A DNA stretch of 33,148 nt from Bacillota bacterium (GCA_023393115.1 JAEWMS010000051.1:1-33148); one strand, 5' to 3'; counted from the stretch's first letter, positions 16,778 to 24,803 are shown. Notes: generated by a model not told the origin, from the sequence alone. Translations and numbers: made by a program.

Positions 16778-17821
16778 ATGGATGAAATGATTGTAAGACC
16801 AAAGTACCAACGCCAGACAGGTCCTCAAAGAAAAAAGAAGAGCACAAATGAAAATGAAATGATGTCAACAGTTTTGGCTGTAAAAATGCTGGCTGTGGTA
16901 GTATTTTTGTCGGTATTTGCCTTGTGCAAGGCTGCTGATACTACAGCCACCAACTATTTCATATCCAGGGTTAAAATCATCACATCCCGGAACTTTGATA
17001 CAAATAAGTATTTGTTGAGTACTGCAACGGCACTGGGTATTAAACTGCCTGAGAAGAACTCAACAGCACAAGGGAATGCATCAGGTAATAATGCTGGTCT
17101 TGACATAAATTCAGATAAGAGTGTACAGACTTTGTCACAGTCGAGCAGCAACTTGAGTCAAATAACAGATGAGAGCATTCCTGGTACTGATAACATAAAT
17201 GAAAACAGTGAGGATATCCATATAAATCAGAACAGTGCCAATCAGAACATTATAACTCAGGACAGCTTAAATCAGAATAGCCCCTTAAAGAAGGATACCG
17301 ACATGAATAACCCGGTAAAAGACGCTGTTCCCGAAGCCCGCAGCAGTTCAATAAGTGACAACCTGCAGGCACTGACACAGGTTCCCGTACTTGAAGAGGC
17401 TGAGATCAAGACTCTTGCAGATAAATATTCCTTCGTAATTCCCATCAAAGGGCAGATAGATTCACCCTTTGGGATTAGGACTGATCCTTTAAGCGGAAAA
17501 ACATCTTTTCACAGCGGTATAGATATAAAAGCAAATATGGGTACCTCAATAAAGGCTGCCCTTGACGGTGAAGTGGCTGAAGTCGGCTCCAGCCCCGAGT
17601 ATGATAACTATGTAAAGATAAAACATAGTGATGGACTATACACAGTGTATGCTCACTGCTCAATTCTTGTAGCAAAGAAAGGACAGAAAGTAAAACAGGG
17701 GGATGTTATTGCCAAGGTGGGGGATACCGAGGGGTTATCAGGTGCCTATCTGCACTTCGAGGTATGGAAGGGTGACAAGGCTGCTGACCCTGAAAAAATT
17801 TTGAACCTGTTAAACAAGTAA
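16778..17821 (+). CDS. spoIVFA: SpoIVFA-like protein with degenerate LytM (M23) domain
   Basis: This 347-residue protein has a basic cytoplasmic start, one membrane helix (about 31-50), a long Asn/Gln/Ser-rich linker (about 90-200) with NQNS repeats, and a C-terminal LytM domain (about 225-345). Zinc ligands His245, Asp249 (HSGID) and His326 are present, as is His293 (YAH). However, the first His of the usual HLH is Tyr324 (YLHFEV). The name rests on position: it follows min genes and precedes an M50 protease, as spoIVFA-spoIVFB do in B. subtilis. There SpoIVFA holds SpoIVFB with BofA in the forespore outer membrane. ATG 16778 has GGGAG 7 nt upstream. An active peptidase is the alternative. 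Confidence 0.78.
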   Translation: MDEMIVRPKYQRQTGPQRKKKSTNENEMMSTVLAVKMLAVVVFLSVFALCKAADTTATNYFISRVKIITSRNFDTNKYLLSTATALGIKLPEKNSTAQGNASGNNAGLDINSDKSVQTLSQSSSNLSQITDESIPGTDNINENSEDIHINQNSANQNIITQDSLNQNSPLKKDTDMNNPVKDAVPEARSSSISDNLQALTQVPVLEEAEIKTLADKYSFVIPIKGQIDSPFGIRTDPLSGKTSFHSGIDIKANMGTSIKAALDGEVAEVGSSPEYDNYVKIKHSDGLYTVYAHCSILVAKKGQKVKQGDVIAKVGDTEGLSGAYLHFEVWKGDKAADPEKILNLLNK

Positions 17822-17832
17822 TATTAAGAGAA

Positions 17833-17864
17833 GCTTGAATCGGTTATACCGGTTCAAGCCTTTT
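17833..17864 (+). terminator. Hairpin terminator or attenuator between spoIVFA and spoIVFB
   Basis: GCTTGAATCGGT (17833-17844), loop TAT and ACCGGTTCAAGC (17848-17859) form a 12-bp stem with one T-G pair, followed by CTTTTAATTT. The stem is strong and the T tract interrupted, so partial termination is likely. Confidence 0.8.
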
Positions 17865-17913
17865 AATTTGGTGTGTCCGGCCAGGCTGGAGCACATTAAC
17901 ATAGAGGTGAACC

Positions 17914-18831
17914 TTGAGATTTTCGTTATGGATATATAAAGACTTTGGGCAGCTAAAGATTTCAATTAATTTGCTAATCCTTGTGTTTGCTGCAGTAGCT
18001 ATTATTACAGGAACCCTTGCCGAATATATGCTGTCCCTGCTATCCATTACCTTGCATGAAGCCGGGCACGCAGCAACAGTAATTCTCTCGGGAGGAAAGA
18101 TATATAATATAAGGGTTATGCCGGTGGGACTAAACGCTGAAGTGGATAGCGGATACTGCAGTAAACTTAACAGGCTAATCATATATTTTGCAGGTCCCCT
18201 TGTAAGCATAAGCTTGGCTGGGATATTAAAGGTATTGCTTCTTGTGGGCGTCACAAGTCCATATGTAATTGTGGGGATATACATAAATATTTATCTTGCT
18301 GTTTTTAATATGCTTCCGGTTTTTCCTCTTGACGGTGGCAGGATATTTGTAGAACTTGCAGCAGCAAAGTTTGGATTAATCAGGGCTGGAAAGAGGATGA
18401 AGTATGTATCTGTACTTTTATCACTAATTATTATTGCAGTAGGTCTGGTAAGCCTTTTTACAGATAAAAAGAGAAGTGTAAGTCTGATAATCATAGGTAT
18501 TTACATCTTTATGTATTTAGGAGCTAATAAGGAGGAGACAGCCTTAATGAATATCAAAAGCCTATTATTCAGAAAATCAAGAGTTATTAGAAAAGGTATT
18601 TATCCTGTTCGGGAGATTGTCGTCCTGAAAACTGTCAAACTGGTGGAAGTTATTAAGGCTATGGACTATGTAGACAGATTTCACATAGTAAATATAATGG
18701 ATGAAAATTTGAGAGTTATAAAGGTTATGACAGAGCAGGAGATTATTGATGCAGTTGTTAGAAGCGCACCCGATACGACGTTTGAAAATTTAGTACATAT
18801 AGAGTATAATGGTCATAATGAGGTCAATTAA
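17914..18831 (+). CDS. spoIVFB: SpoIVFB-like M50 intramembrane metalloprotease
   Basis: SpoIVFB cleaves pro-sigma-K inside the membrane of the developing forespore, switching on late mother-cell genes. This 305-residue protein has about six membrane helices. The zinc motif HEAGH has His48, Glu49 and His52. The third ligand region is NMLPVFPLDGG with Asn132 and Asp140. A C-terminal CBS-like domain covers about 220-305 (HIVNIMDENLRVIKVMT). Layout and length match the SpoIVFB branch of M50. The start is TTG 17914 with AGAGGTGA close upstream; no better in-frame start is near. A hairpin separates it from the SpoIVFA-like gene. A general site-2 protease with another substrate cannot be excluded. 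Confidence 0.85.
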   Translation: MRFSLWIYKDFGQLKISINLLILVFAAVAIITGTLAEYMLSLLSITLHEAGHAATVILSGGKIYNIRVMPVGLNAEVDSGYCSKLNRLIIYFAGPLVSISLAGILKVLLLVGVTSPYVIVGIYINIYLAVFNMLPVFPLDGGRIFVELAAAKFGLIRAGKRMKYVSVLLSLIIIAVGLVSLFTDKKRSVSLIIIGIYIFMYLGANKEETALMNIKSLLFRKSRVIRKGIYPVREIVVLKTVKLVEVIKAMDYVDRFHIVNIMDENLRVIKVMTEQEIIDAVVRSAPDTTFENLVHIEYNGHNEVN

Positions 18832-18857
18832 CATCTGACACAAAATGGGGGTTACTT

Positions 18858-19703
18858 ATGTACAAGATAGTTAAAAAAGAGATTTTAAATCCTTCTGTTG
18901 TACTAATGGATATTGAAGCACCTTATGTTGCCCGAAAGGCCGAACCCGGTCAGTTCATTATTTTTAGAATAAATGAATCCGGAGAGAGAATTCCGCTTAC
19001 AATAGCAGACTATAACAGAGAAAAAGGTACTGTAACAATTATATTCCAAATAGTAGGAAAGACTACCCGAGTTTTGTCTGAAATGAATGAAGGAGAATAT
19101 CTTCTTGATTTTGTAGGTCCGCTGGGAGTAGCCTCACACCTTGATGGGTATAAGAAGGTCGCCGTAATTGGCGGAGGTCTGGGTACGGCAATTGCATACC
19201 CCCAGGCAAAGAAGCTTCACACACTTGGCGCAGAAGTCCATGCCATAACAGGTTTCAGGAACAAGGATCTGATTATCCTTGAAAAGGAAATGGATGCAGT
19301 CAGTGACAAATTAATCGTTGCTACCGACGATGGTTCAAACGGTAATAAGGGTTTTGTTACCAACGTTCTCAAACAGTTAATTGAGGAAGGTAATAAATAT
19401 GATTTGGTAATTGCCATAGGCCCGTTGGTAATGATGAAGGCTGTGAGTAATATGACCAGAGAATACGGAATTAAGACATTGGTCAGCATGAATCCTGTCA
19501 TGATAGACGGTACAGGAATGTGTGGAGGCTGCAGACTTACTGTTGGTGGAAAAACAAAGTTTGCATGTGTTGATGGACCAGATTTTGACGGACACGAAGT
19601 AGATTTTGATGAAGCAATGAGAAGGCAGGGAATGTATAAAAAACACGAAAGTCAATCTACTGAACTTCATGTGTGCAGACTCGGAGGTGTTGACAATGCC
19701 TAA
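18858..19703 (+). CDS. nfnA: NADH-dependent ferredoxin:NADP+ oxidoreductase, alpha subunit
   Basis: NfnAB couples NADH and reduced ferredoxin oxidation to NADP+ reduction by flavin-based electron bifurcation, in the cytosol of anaerobes. This 281-residue subunit has an FAD-binding barrel (about 1-95, with RIPLTIADYN) and an NAD(H)-binding domain starting at VAVIGGGLGTAIAYP. A C-terminal [2Fe-2S] site has Cys222, Cys225 and Cys237, with Asp217 nearby as a possible fourth ligand. GGGGGTTA precedes ATG 18858. It overlaps nfnB by 8 nt. Homologues are also annotated as sulfide dehydrogenase or dihydroorotate dehydrogenase electron-transfer subunit. Confidence 0.93.
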   Translation: MYKIVKKEILNPSVVLMDIEAPYVARKAEPGQFIIFRINESGERIPLTIADYNREKGTVTIIFQIVGKTTRVLSEMNEGEYLLDFVGPLGVASHLDGYKKVAVIGGGLGTAIAYPQAKKLHTLGAEVHAITGFRNKDLIILEKEMDAVSDKLIVATDDGSNGNKGFVTNVLKQLIEEGNKYDLVIAIGPLVMMKAVSNMTREYGIKTLVSMNPVMIDGTGMCGGCRLTVGGKTKFACVDGPDFDGHEVDFDEAMRRQGMYKKHESQSTELHVCRLGGVDNA

Positions 19704-21090
19704 TATGGCTTTAACTAAAGTACAAATGCCCGAACAGGATCCTAATGTAAGAAATAAAAACTTTAAGGAAGTAGCTTTGGGCTATGAAGAGGCTATGGCT
19801 GTTGAGGAGGCACAGAGATGCCTGAACTGCAAGCATAAACCATGTGTAGCCGGATGTCCGGTAAATGTTAAAATTCCTGAATTTATTCAGCTGGTGGCTG
19901 ACGGTAAATTCGAAGAGGCTTACTACAAAATTAGGGAAACAAACAGTTTACCTGCAGTATGTGGAAGAGTCTGTCCCCAGGAAACTCAGTGCGAGCAGCT
20001 CTGTGTCAGAGCAAAAAAGGGGGAATCTGTTGGCATAGGACGTCTTGAGCGCTTCGTAGCAGATTGGTACATGGCAAACTGTAAGAAAGAAGAGGTAAAG
20101 CCCGGTAGTAATGGAATAAAGGTTGCAGTTGTAGGCTCAGGTCCGGCTGGACTTACCTGTGCAGGAGATTTGGCAAAGAAGGGTTATGATGTTACTATAT
20201 TTGAGGCATTTCATGTACCTGGAGGTGTCCTTATGTATGGAATTCCGGAATTCCGTCTCCCCAAAAAACTTGTACAGCAAGAAATACAAACTGTAAAAGA
20301 CCTGGGTGTTAAAATTCAGACAAATATGGTTATTGGTAAGGTGCTTTCAATAGAGGATCTCAGGGCAGAGGGCTTTAAAGCCGTATTTATCGGTTCTGGT
20401 GCAGGCTTGCCAAGCTTTATGGGCATTCCTGGAGAAAACTTGAACGGTGTATATTCTGCAAATGAATTCCTTACAAGAATAAATCTTATGAGTGCTTACC
20501 AGTTCCCCAATACCGATACCCCTGTATTTGTAGGTAAAAATGTAGCAGTTGTAGGCGGCGGAAACGTTGCAATGGATGCAGCCAGAAGCGCTAAAAGACT
20601 TGGGGCTGAAAATGTTTATATAATTTATCGACGTTCTGAAGCAGAGCTTCCTGCTAGACTTGAAGAGGTTCATCATGCTAAGGAAGAGGGAATTATTTTT
20701 AAGCTATTGACAAATCCCAAGCAGATTCTTGGTACTGAGGACGGCTGGGTGAAAGGCATGGAATGCGTTGAAATGGAACTGGGTGAGCCCGACAAATCAG
20801 GCAGAAGAAGGCCTATTGAGAGGAAAGGCTCTGAGCACGTGGTTGAGCTTGAGACGGTCATCATCGCAATTGGACAATCCCCAAACCCTCTGATATCTTC
20901 AACTACACCAGGACTTGATATTCAATCCTGGGGAGGTATAATTGTTGAGGAAGAAACAGGTGCGACCAGTAAAAGCGGTGTTTACGCCGGCGGAGATGCA
21001 GTAACAGGGGCTGCTACCGTTATATTGGCTATGGGCGCAGGTAAGAAAGCCGCAGAGGCTATGGATAAATATATCATAAGTCAAAAATAA
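19696..21090 (+). CDS. nfnB: NADH-dependent ferredoxin:NADP+ oxidoreductase, beta subunit
   Basis: This 464-residue flavoprotein resembles the glutamate synthase small subunit and pairs with NfnA. N-terminal cysteine clusters (CLNCKHKPCVAGCPVNV and CGRVCPQETQCEQLC) bind two [4Fe-4S] centres. The FAD motif VAVVGSGPAGLTCAGDLAKK and the NADP(H) motif VAVVGGGNVAMDAARSAKRL follow. The end carries the typical GVYAGGDAVTGAATVILAMG. ATG 19696 is chosen because GGAGGTG lies 6 nt upstream; it lies inside the end of nfnA. The adjacent nfnA makes an Nfn role much more likely than glutamate synthase. Confidence 0.93.
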   Translation: MPNMALTKVQMPEQDPNVRNKNFKEVALGYEEAMAVEEAQRCLNCKHKPCVAGCPVNVKIPEFIQLVADGKFEEAYYKIRETNSLPAVCGRVCPQETQCEQLCVRAKKGESVGIGRLERFVADWYMANCKKEEVKPGSNGIKVAVVGSGPAGLTCAGDLAKKGYDVTIFEAFHVPGGVLMYGIPEFRLPKKLVQQEIQTVKDLGVKIQTNMVIGKVLSIEDLRAEGFKAVFIGSGAGLPSFMGIPGENLNGVYSANEFLTRINLMSAYQFPNTDTPVFVGKNVAVVGGGNVAMDAARSAKRLGAENVYIIYRRSEAELPARLEEVHHAKEEGIIFKLLTNPKQILGTEDGWVKGMECVEMELGEPDKSGRRRPIERKGSEHVVELETVIIAIGQSPNPLISSTTPGLDIQSWGGIIVEEETGATSKSGVYAGGDAVTGAATVILAMGAGKKAAEAMDKYIISQK

Positions 21091-21169
21091 GACGCCAAGG
21101 CGTACTTGAATAAAAAAATGCTGAGAAGTAGGATACTATTCTGAAGCAAGGTAAAAAGGAGAAAGCGTA

Positions 21170-21619
21170 ATGAAGACATGGGTATTATACCACAGTAAGG
21201 GTGGTAACACTAAAAAAATTGCTGATGCTATAACTGAGGAGCTGGAGGAAGTCATTAAATCCGAGCAGATACCTCCTGCATATCCACCGGAGAATGTAGC
21301 TCTGTTGTTTTTAGGAACCGGGGAGTACGCAGGAAAGCCTGATCCTAAGATGCTGGAATTTATAAGAACGCTGACACCTAACAGGGTTAAAAATGTAGCG
21401 GTGTTTGGTACCAGCGGAAGCGGGGTAGCCGACGGTAAAGCAATTACAGCAGTAAAAGCTCTGCTCAGGGAAAAAGGTATCAATGTTATTGATGAAAGCT
21501 TTTGCTGTAAGGGAAAGTACTTTATATTCATGAACAGAAAAAATCCGGATGCCAATGAAATTAAGAGTGCGAAAGACTATGCGAAAAGAGTATATAACAG
21601 TCTAAAAGGTAATTTATAA
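21170..21619 (+). CDS. Flavodoxin-like protein
   Basis: This 149-residue protein has the flavodoxin fold: an FMN phosphate loop in YHSKGGNTKKIADAI (residues 7-21), the LLFLGTGEYAGKPDPKM segment, and VAVFGTSGSGVADGKA. It probably carries electrons as a small cytosolic FMN protein. AAAGGAG precedes ATG 21170. It lies 79 nt after nfnB. A weak promoter (TTGAAT, 17 bp, TAGGAT, about 21106-21134) may drive it. A long-stem terminator follows. Its redox partners cannot be told from sequence. Confidence 0.88.
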   Translation: MKTWVLYHSKGGNTKKIADAITEELEEVIKSEQIPPAYPPENVALLFLGTGEYAGKPDPKMLEFIRTLTPNRVKNVAVFGTSGSGVADGKAITAVKALLREKGINVIDESFCCKGKYFIFMNRKNPDANEIKSAKDYAKRVYNSLKGNL

Positions 21620-21638
21620 TTAGTATAAAAACAATAAA

Positions 21639-21691
21639 CCCGGCCGGTGGAGTGCAAACCTTGAATTGTATTCCATCGGCCGGGTATTTTT
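21639..21691 (+). terminator. Long-stem rho-independent terminator after flavodoxin gene
   Basis: CCCGGCCGGTGGA (21639-21651) pairs with TCCATCGGCCGGG (21671-21683) with one G-T pair. The stem continues inward through GTGCAA and TTGTAT with wobble pairs, giving about 19 bp and an 8-nt loop. TATTTTTTT follows. Confidence 0.93.
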
Positions 21692-21807
21692 TTAAAGTTT
21701 ACGTCATTCCATAATGTAACACTTCAATTAATTTTTATCAATACTGTAGAATTTTATTTCATTTTGATAATATGTGAATGTAAAATATTATTTTTTTACT
21801 AAATAGT

Positions 21808-21833
21808 TTGAACCTTTCTAGATGTTTTGTCTC
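21808..21833 (+). promoter_or_regulatory. Possible ECF-type autoregulated promoter
   Basis: TTGAACCTTT (21808-21817) and TTGTCTC (ending 21833) resemble the GAAC...CGTC pattern of ECF sigma promoters, about 45 bp before the sigma gene. The spacing is 1-2 nt shorter than the usual 16. Confidence 0.3.
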
Positions 21834-21878
21834 TTATATAGATAAGGAGCTCCCAAAAAGTACGAAAGGAGATAGTGA

Positions 21879-22460
21879 GTGGAACATACAGAATTGGTAA
21901 GGAAATGCCAAAAGGACAATATTGAAGGCTTTAATGAGTTGTATAAGTTGTATGCACAGAAGGCTTATCGAACAGCCTGTTTTATTGCGGGGAACACTCA
22001 AGTAGCCGAAGACATTGTTCAAGAGGCTTTTACACAATGCTTTTTCGAAATTAAAAATCTCAAAAATCCTGATCATTTTAGTAGCTGGTTTTACAGTATA
22101 CTGGTGCGATTGGGATGGAAGATATCTGGTAAGTGTAAAAAGGTACATTCAAATGAAACCAGTATTTTTGAAATGGAGTTTTTTAGATCATATGAAAATA
22201 CTGAAGATTTACTCCTGCGGAAAGAGACTCATGAGAAAGTCAATGAAGCTCTGCTGAAATTAAATATTACACTTAAAACTACCGTAATTCTTTACTATTA
22301 CAATCAGCTTTCCATTAAGGAAATTTCAGAGATAATGAATTGCTTTCAAGGTACAGTAAAATCAAGATTACACACTGCCAGAAAGCTTATTGGAAAAGCT
22401 TTAGACAGTTATATGTCTCCCGATATTTCGGTATCTGGAATTTTGAAAAGGGGTGTTTAG
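21879..22460 (+). CDS. ECF-family RNA polymerase sigma factor
   Basis: This 193-residue protein is a group 4 sigma factor. Region 2 (about 10-80) includes AEDIVQEAFTQCFFEI for -10 recognition. Region 4 (about 120-175) includes the helix-turn-helix LSIKEISEIMNCFQGTVKSRLHTARKLI for -35 recognition, seen here in separate stretches under 20 residues: LSIKEISEIMNCF and QGTVKSRLHTARK. The start is GTG 21879 with AAAGGAG 7 nt upstream. The next gene begins 2 nt after its stop and is a membrane protein of anti-sigma type, so the sigma factor is probably held inactive until an envelope signal arrives. The regulon is unknown. Confidence 0.93.
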   Translation: MEHTELVRKCQKDNIEGFNELYKLYAQKAYRTACFIAGNTQVAEDIVQEAFTQCFFEIKNLKNPDHFSSWFYSILVRLGWKISGKCKKVHSNETSIFEMEFFRSYENTEDLLLRKETHEKVNEALLKLNITLKTTVILYYYNQLSIKEISEIMNCFQGTVKSRLHTARKLIGKALDSYMSPDISVSGILKRGV

Positions 22461-22462
22461 AA

Positions 22463-23404
22463 ATGAATAATAATAACATAGATAATGTGATTAAAGATTC
22501 TTTAACAATGAGGTTAGATAGCATTGAGCTCAGGGAAGAAGTCTATACCAGGATACAAGCTAACTTAAGCAATCCTGAAATGAGGAACCAGTATAGAAAT
22601 CATAAACGTTACAATACTATTAATTATTTTAAACCCATAGCTGGCTTTATGTGTGTAATAATTATACTATGCAGTTTGTCGCTTATGGTTTTTCCTCAGG
22701 CAAGAGTTCTAGCATCTAATACTATTAATACAATAAAAACCATCTTTGTTTTTAATGGTGATGAAATTGTTAATGTTGGGCAGGAGGACCCAATACTCAA
22801 TGATGGATACACAAATGGTATGTCGTCAAATTTAAGTGATAGTGAGATATCGGAAAAAATCGGGTATCAAGTTGTTATTCCATCTTCTTTATCTGACGAA
22901 TTTCATTTATTCAGTAAACAAATAGTGCTGCACTTAGGAGAGCCTGTCAGCTATGAGACAAACGAAAGGATTCGACCAATTTGTGAAAAGGCGACGGTTG
23001 ATGATATTGAGTTAGAAAAGCTTAAAGAGTTTAATCCTTCAAGAAGCATAAGTGGATTCTATTCTAATCCTGATGGAGTAATATATGTAAATGTAAGGAA
23101 AGCAGTAGATGAATATAATGAATATATTGAATATCTGAGAAAATCTGATATGCATTATAAAGAAATAAAAATTGGCGATTCAAATGGCTACTGGGTGCAG
23201 AGAGAGAAGGCTGTATATCCTGATGGGAATATGACTCAGAATCCCCTTGAAATCATAAATACATTTAATGTTTATTGGGTAAATAATGACTTATTGTATT
23301 ATATGGGTACAGATATTCATATGAATACAAATAGACTCAATTTGGATCCTGAGATGGCGGTAAGAATTGCAGAATCCTTTATGGCAGGCCAAAAGCAGGA
23401 TTAA
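22463..23404 (+). CDS. Probable membrane anti-sigma factor
   Basis: This 313-residue protein has a cytoplasmic part (about 1-55), one membrane helix (about 57-77, FMCVIIILCSLSLMVF) and a large external domain of about 235 residues. The cytoplasmic part would bind the sigma factor and the external part would sense the signal. There is no HxxxCxxC zinc anti-sigma motif in the N terminus, so it is not a ZAS-type protein; it resembles clostridial DUF4367/DUF4179-like anti-sigma proteins in layout. ATG 22463 lies 2 nt after the sigma stop, with GGGGTG upstream inside that gene, so the two are translationally coupled. The role is inferred from context. Confidence 0.75.
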   Translation: MNNNNIDNVIKDSLTMRLDSIELREEVYTRIQANLSNPEMRNQYRNHKRYNTINYFKPIAGFMCVIIILCSLSLMVFPQARVLASNTINTIKTIFVFNGDEIVNVGQEDPILNDGYTNGMSSNLSDSEISEKIGYQVVIPSSLSDEFHLFSKQIVLHLGEPVSYETNERIRPICEKATVDDIELEKLKEFNPSRSISGFYSNPDGVIYVNVRKAVDEYNEYIEYLRKSDMHYKEIKIGDSNGYWVQREKAVYPDGNMTQNPLEIINTFNVYWVNNDLLYYMGTDIHMNTNRLNLDPEMAVRIAESFMAGQKQD

Positions 23405-23424
23405 ATTGTTTGATATATAATATG

Positions 23425-23465
23425 AGCAGGGGGCCATTTGTGGCAGTCCCTGCTTATTTTTTCTA
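23425..23465 (+). terminator. Rho-independent terminator after sigma / anti-sigma genes
   Basis: AGCAGGG (23425-23431) pairs with CCCTGCT (23448-23454), with GCCA-TTTG-TGGC pairing inside. TATTTTTT follows. Confidence 0.88.
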
Positions 23466-23493
23466 TTTTAACTTGTAGGATCAATGTGTTTAG

Positions 23494-24504
23494 TTATTGC
23501 ACCTTATTTTTATCCATGCATTTCTCAATATCGATTTGAACAGGCATCCATTCACCTTTTATTTTTACAAGGGAGTTAATCAGCAGGTCGGTTCCATTTG
23601 TCAGTTTGGCAAATTCAAACATATATTTCTTATTATCTACTCCATCAACAAATATTTTTTTTCTATACTCATCCTGCTCAGGGGCGTACTGTTTCATAAT
23701 AAGACCGCACCAGTTCCCATAAACTGTTTCCACATACGATTCAGCATTATGAGCCCAGCCATGGTAGGCAGCACAAAAGAAATCCTCCGGGGATAAGGTC
23801 AGTGCATCTATATAATATGAGTTGTTCACTTTTATTACATCTAATTCGCCGGTGTAATAATTAAATGTAGTTGCACCAACACTACTGCCCTCCAGAAACT
23901 CAAGTTCCAGAAAGTATTTGTTCATATTCTTTGATTCAATTTTTATAGGCAGCAGCTTGATTAGATTTATATGACCTATTCCTTCAAAGGATTTGACAAA
24001 CTCTTCATAATTCATTGATCTTTTATTGTTTTCGGATAGGAAAGAGTATGCAATTGGAAAGGGTTCCAGTCCATAGCCCACAGTTCCGCAACCTCCGTTT
24101 TTTTCTTCAGTAAGTAGGGAGGCCTGTTGTAGTACACTGAAATAATTGATGGCGGAGTTTTCAGGAGTATTTATCAATTCTGAAGGAACTTTTCCATCCT
24201 TAAAGCTTTCAAGAAAGTAATCACGTTCCATGAAGCAACTGTTTAATGCTTTGAGATTTGAGGGCCTGAAATATGTTTCATTAAGATTTGACATCCTCTT
24301 ATTCATTATTTGTATGGTTTGCCGTGACAAGCCCGAAGCAGCCAGATCAATTTTCCCATTGTGTGCTTTTTTGGTATAGCTGCCGCCAATGACATAATTC
24401 CTTTGTCCATTATCCTCATTACCTACTCTTAAACAAATTGCCGTAATAAAAAAGGTCAGCAGAATTAATGAAATTATAAGTAAACGTCTTGTTATAATTT
24501 TCAT
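23494..24504 (-). CDS. Uncharacterised exported or membrane-anchored protein
   Basis: I do not recognise this 336-residue protein. It begins MKIITRRLLIISLILLTFFI, a basic start and one hydrophobic segment (about 8-26). This suits a signal anchor or uncleaved signal peptide; no lipobox Cys is in the right place. The rest is soluble and mixed, with GGCGTVGYG near residue 140 and Trp-rich spots such as HGWAHNAES and YGNWCGLIM. ATG 24504 has GGAGGG 7 nt upstream; the longer in-frame start at 24540 runs through the repeated leader element and lacks support. It is encoded alone, behind a structured leader. It could sense or protect the envelope, but that is a guess. Confidence 0.8.
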   Translation of the reverse strand: MKIITRRLLIISLILLTFFITAICLRVGNEDNGQRNYVIGGSYTKKAHNGKIDLAASGLSRQTIQIMNKRMSNLNETYFRPSNLKALNSCFMERDYFLESFKDGKVPSELINTPENSAINYFSVLQQASLLTEEKNGGCGTVGYGLEPFPIAYSFLSENNKRSMNYEEFVKSFEGIGHINLIKLLPIKIESKNMNKYFLELEFLEGSSVGATTFNYYTGELDVIKVNNSYYIDALTLSPEDFFCAAYHGWAHNAESYVETVYGNWCGLIMKQYAPEQDEYRKKIFVDGVDNKKYMFEFAKLTNGTDLLINSLVKIKGEWMPVQIDIEKCMDKNKVQ

Positions 24505-24510
24505 TATAGC

Positions 24511-24553
24511 CCTCCATCTACGCGTAGAGCGCGTATACAAATAGTAATAAAAA
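24511..24553 (-). repeat. Dispersed pre-ribosome-site element, copy A
   Basis: On the minus strand it reads ATTACTATTTGTATACGCGC, then TCTACGCGTAGATGGAGGG, and it ends in the Shine-Dalgarno of the gene starting at 24504. The block is nearly identical to 30756-30798, upstream of the ABC ATPase gene. It contains the palindrome CTACGCGTAG. The shared length is about 42 nt with about six differences. Confidence 0.85.
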
Positions 24554-24640
24554 GCCGCTTAGCGGGTCTTTGCTGCAGTCCATGTATTAAAATAAACACC
24601 CGGACTTTGAACTAATACCTGTCCGAAAGCGGCCCACGAA
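24546..24640 (-). promoter_or_regulatory. Candidate structured 5' leader (attenuator or riboswitch-like)
   Basis: On the minus strand GCCGCTT (24633-24627) pairs with AAGCGGC (24560-24554), and a run of five T follows, like a terminator closing a multibranch fold. Inside, CGGAC (24625-24621) can pair with GTCCG (24605-24601). Alternatively AGTCC (24606-24602) can pair with GGACT (24581-24577), extended by GTGTT (24599-24595) with AATAC (24588-24584). The two folds share bases and exclude each other, as in attenuators. It matches no riboswitch class I know. Confidence 0.45.
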
Positions 24641-24660
24641 AATAGGACGACTTCCTTTAT

Positions 24661-24666
24661 ATTATA
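24661..24666 (-). promoter_or_regulatory. Candidate -10 element for the exported-protein gene
   Basis: A perfect TATAAT on the minus strand (24666-24661) would start transcription near 24654 and give a ~150-nt leader containing the structured region. No good -35 is visible. Confidence 0.4.
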
Positions 24667-24803
24667 TTCACGTTAGTTAAGGATAATTAATAAAATTAAT
24701 GTAACAAAAATATAATTCCCTATTCAAACTTTATTCATTAATAAATCACCGTAACAACATATTCCATATAAATTATTAAAAAGAGTAATTGAATAGTCGC
24801 TTA

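Noticed and set aside
24541..24660. Cyclic-di-GMP riboswitch, T-box or tRNA-like element in the leader
   Set aside because: The conserved GEMM, T-box (GGGTGG) and tRNA arm motifs are absent; only partial resemblance such as GCAAAG was found.
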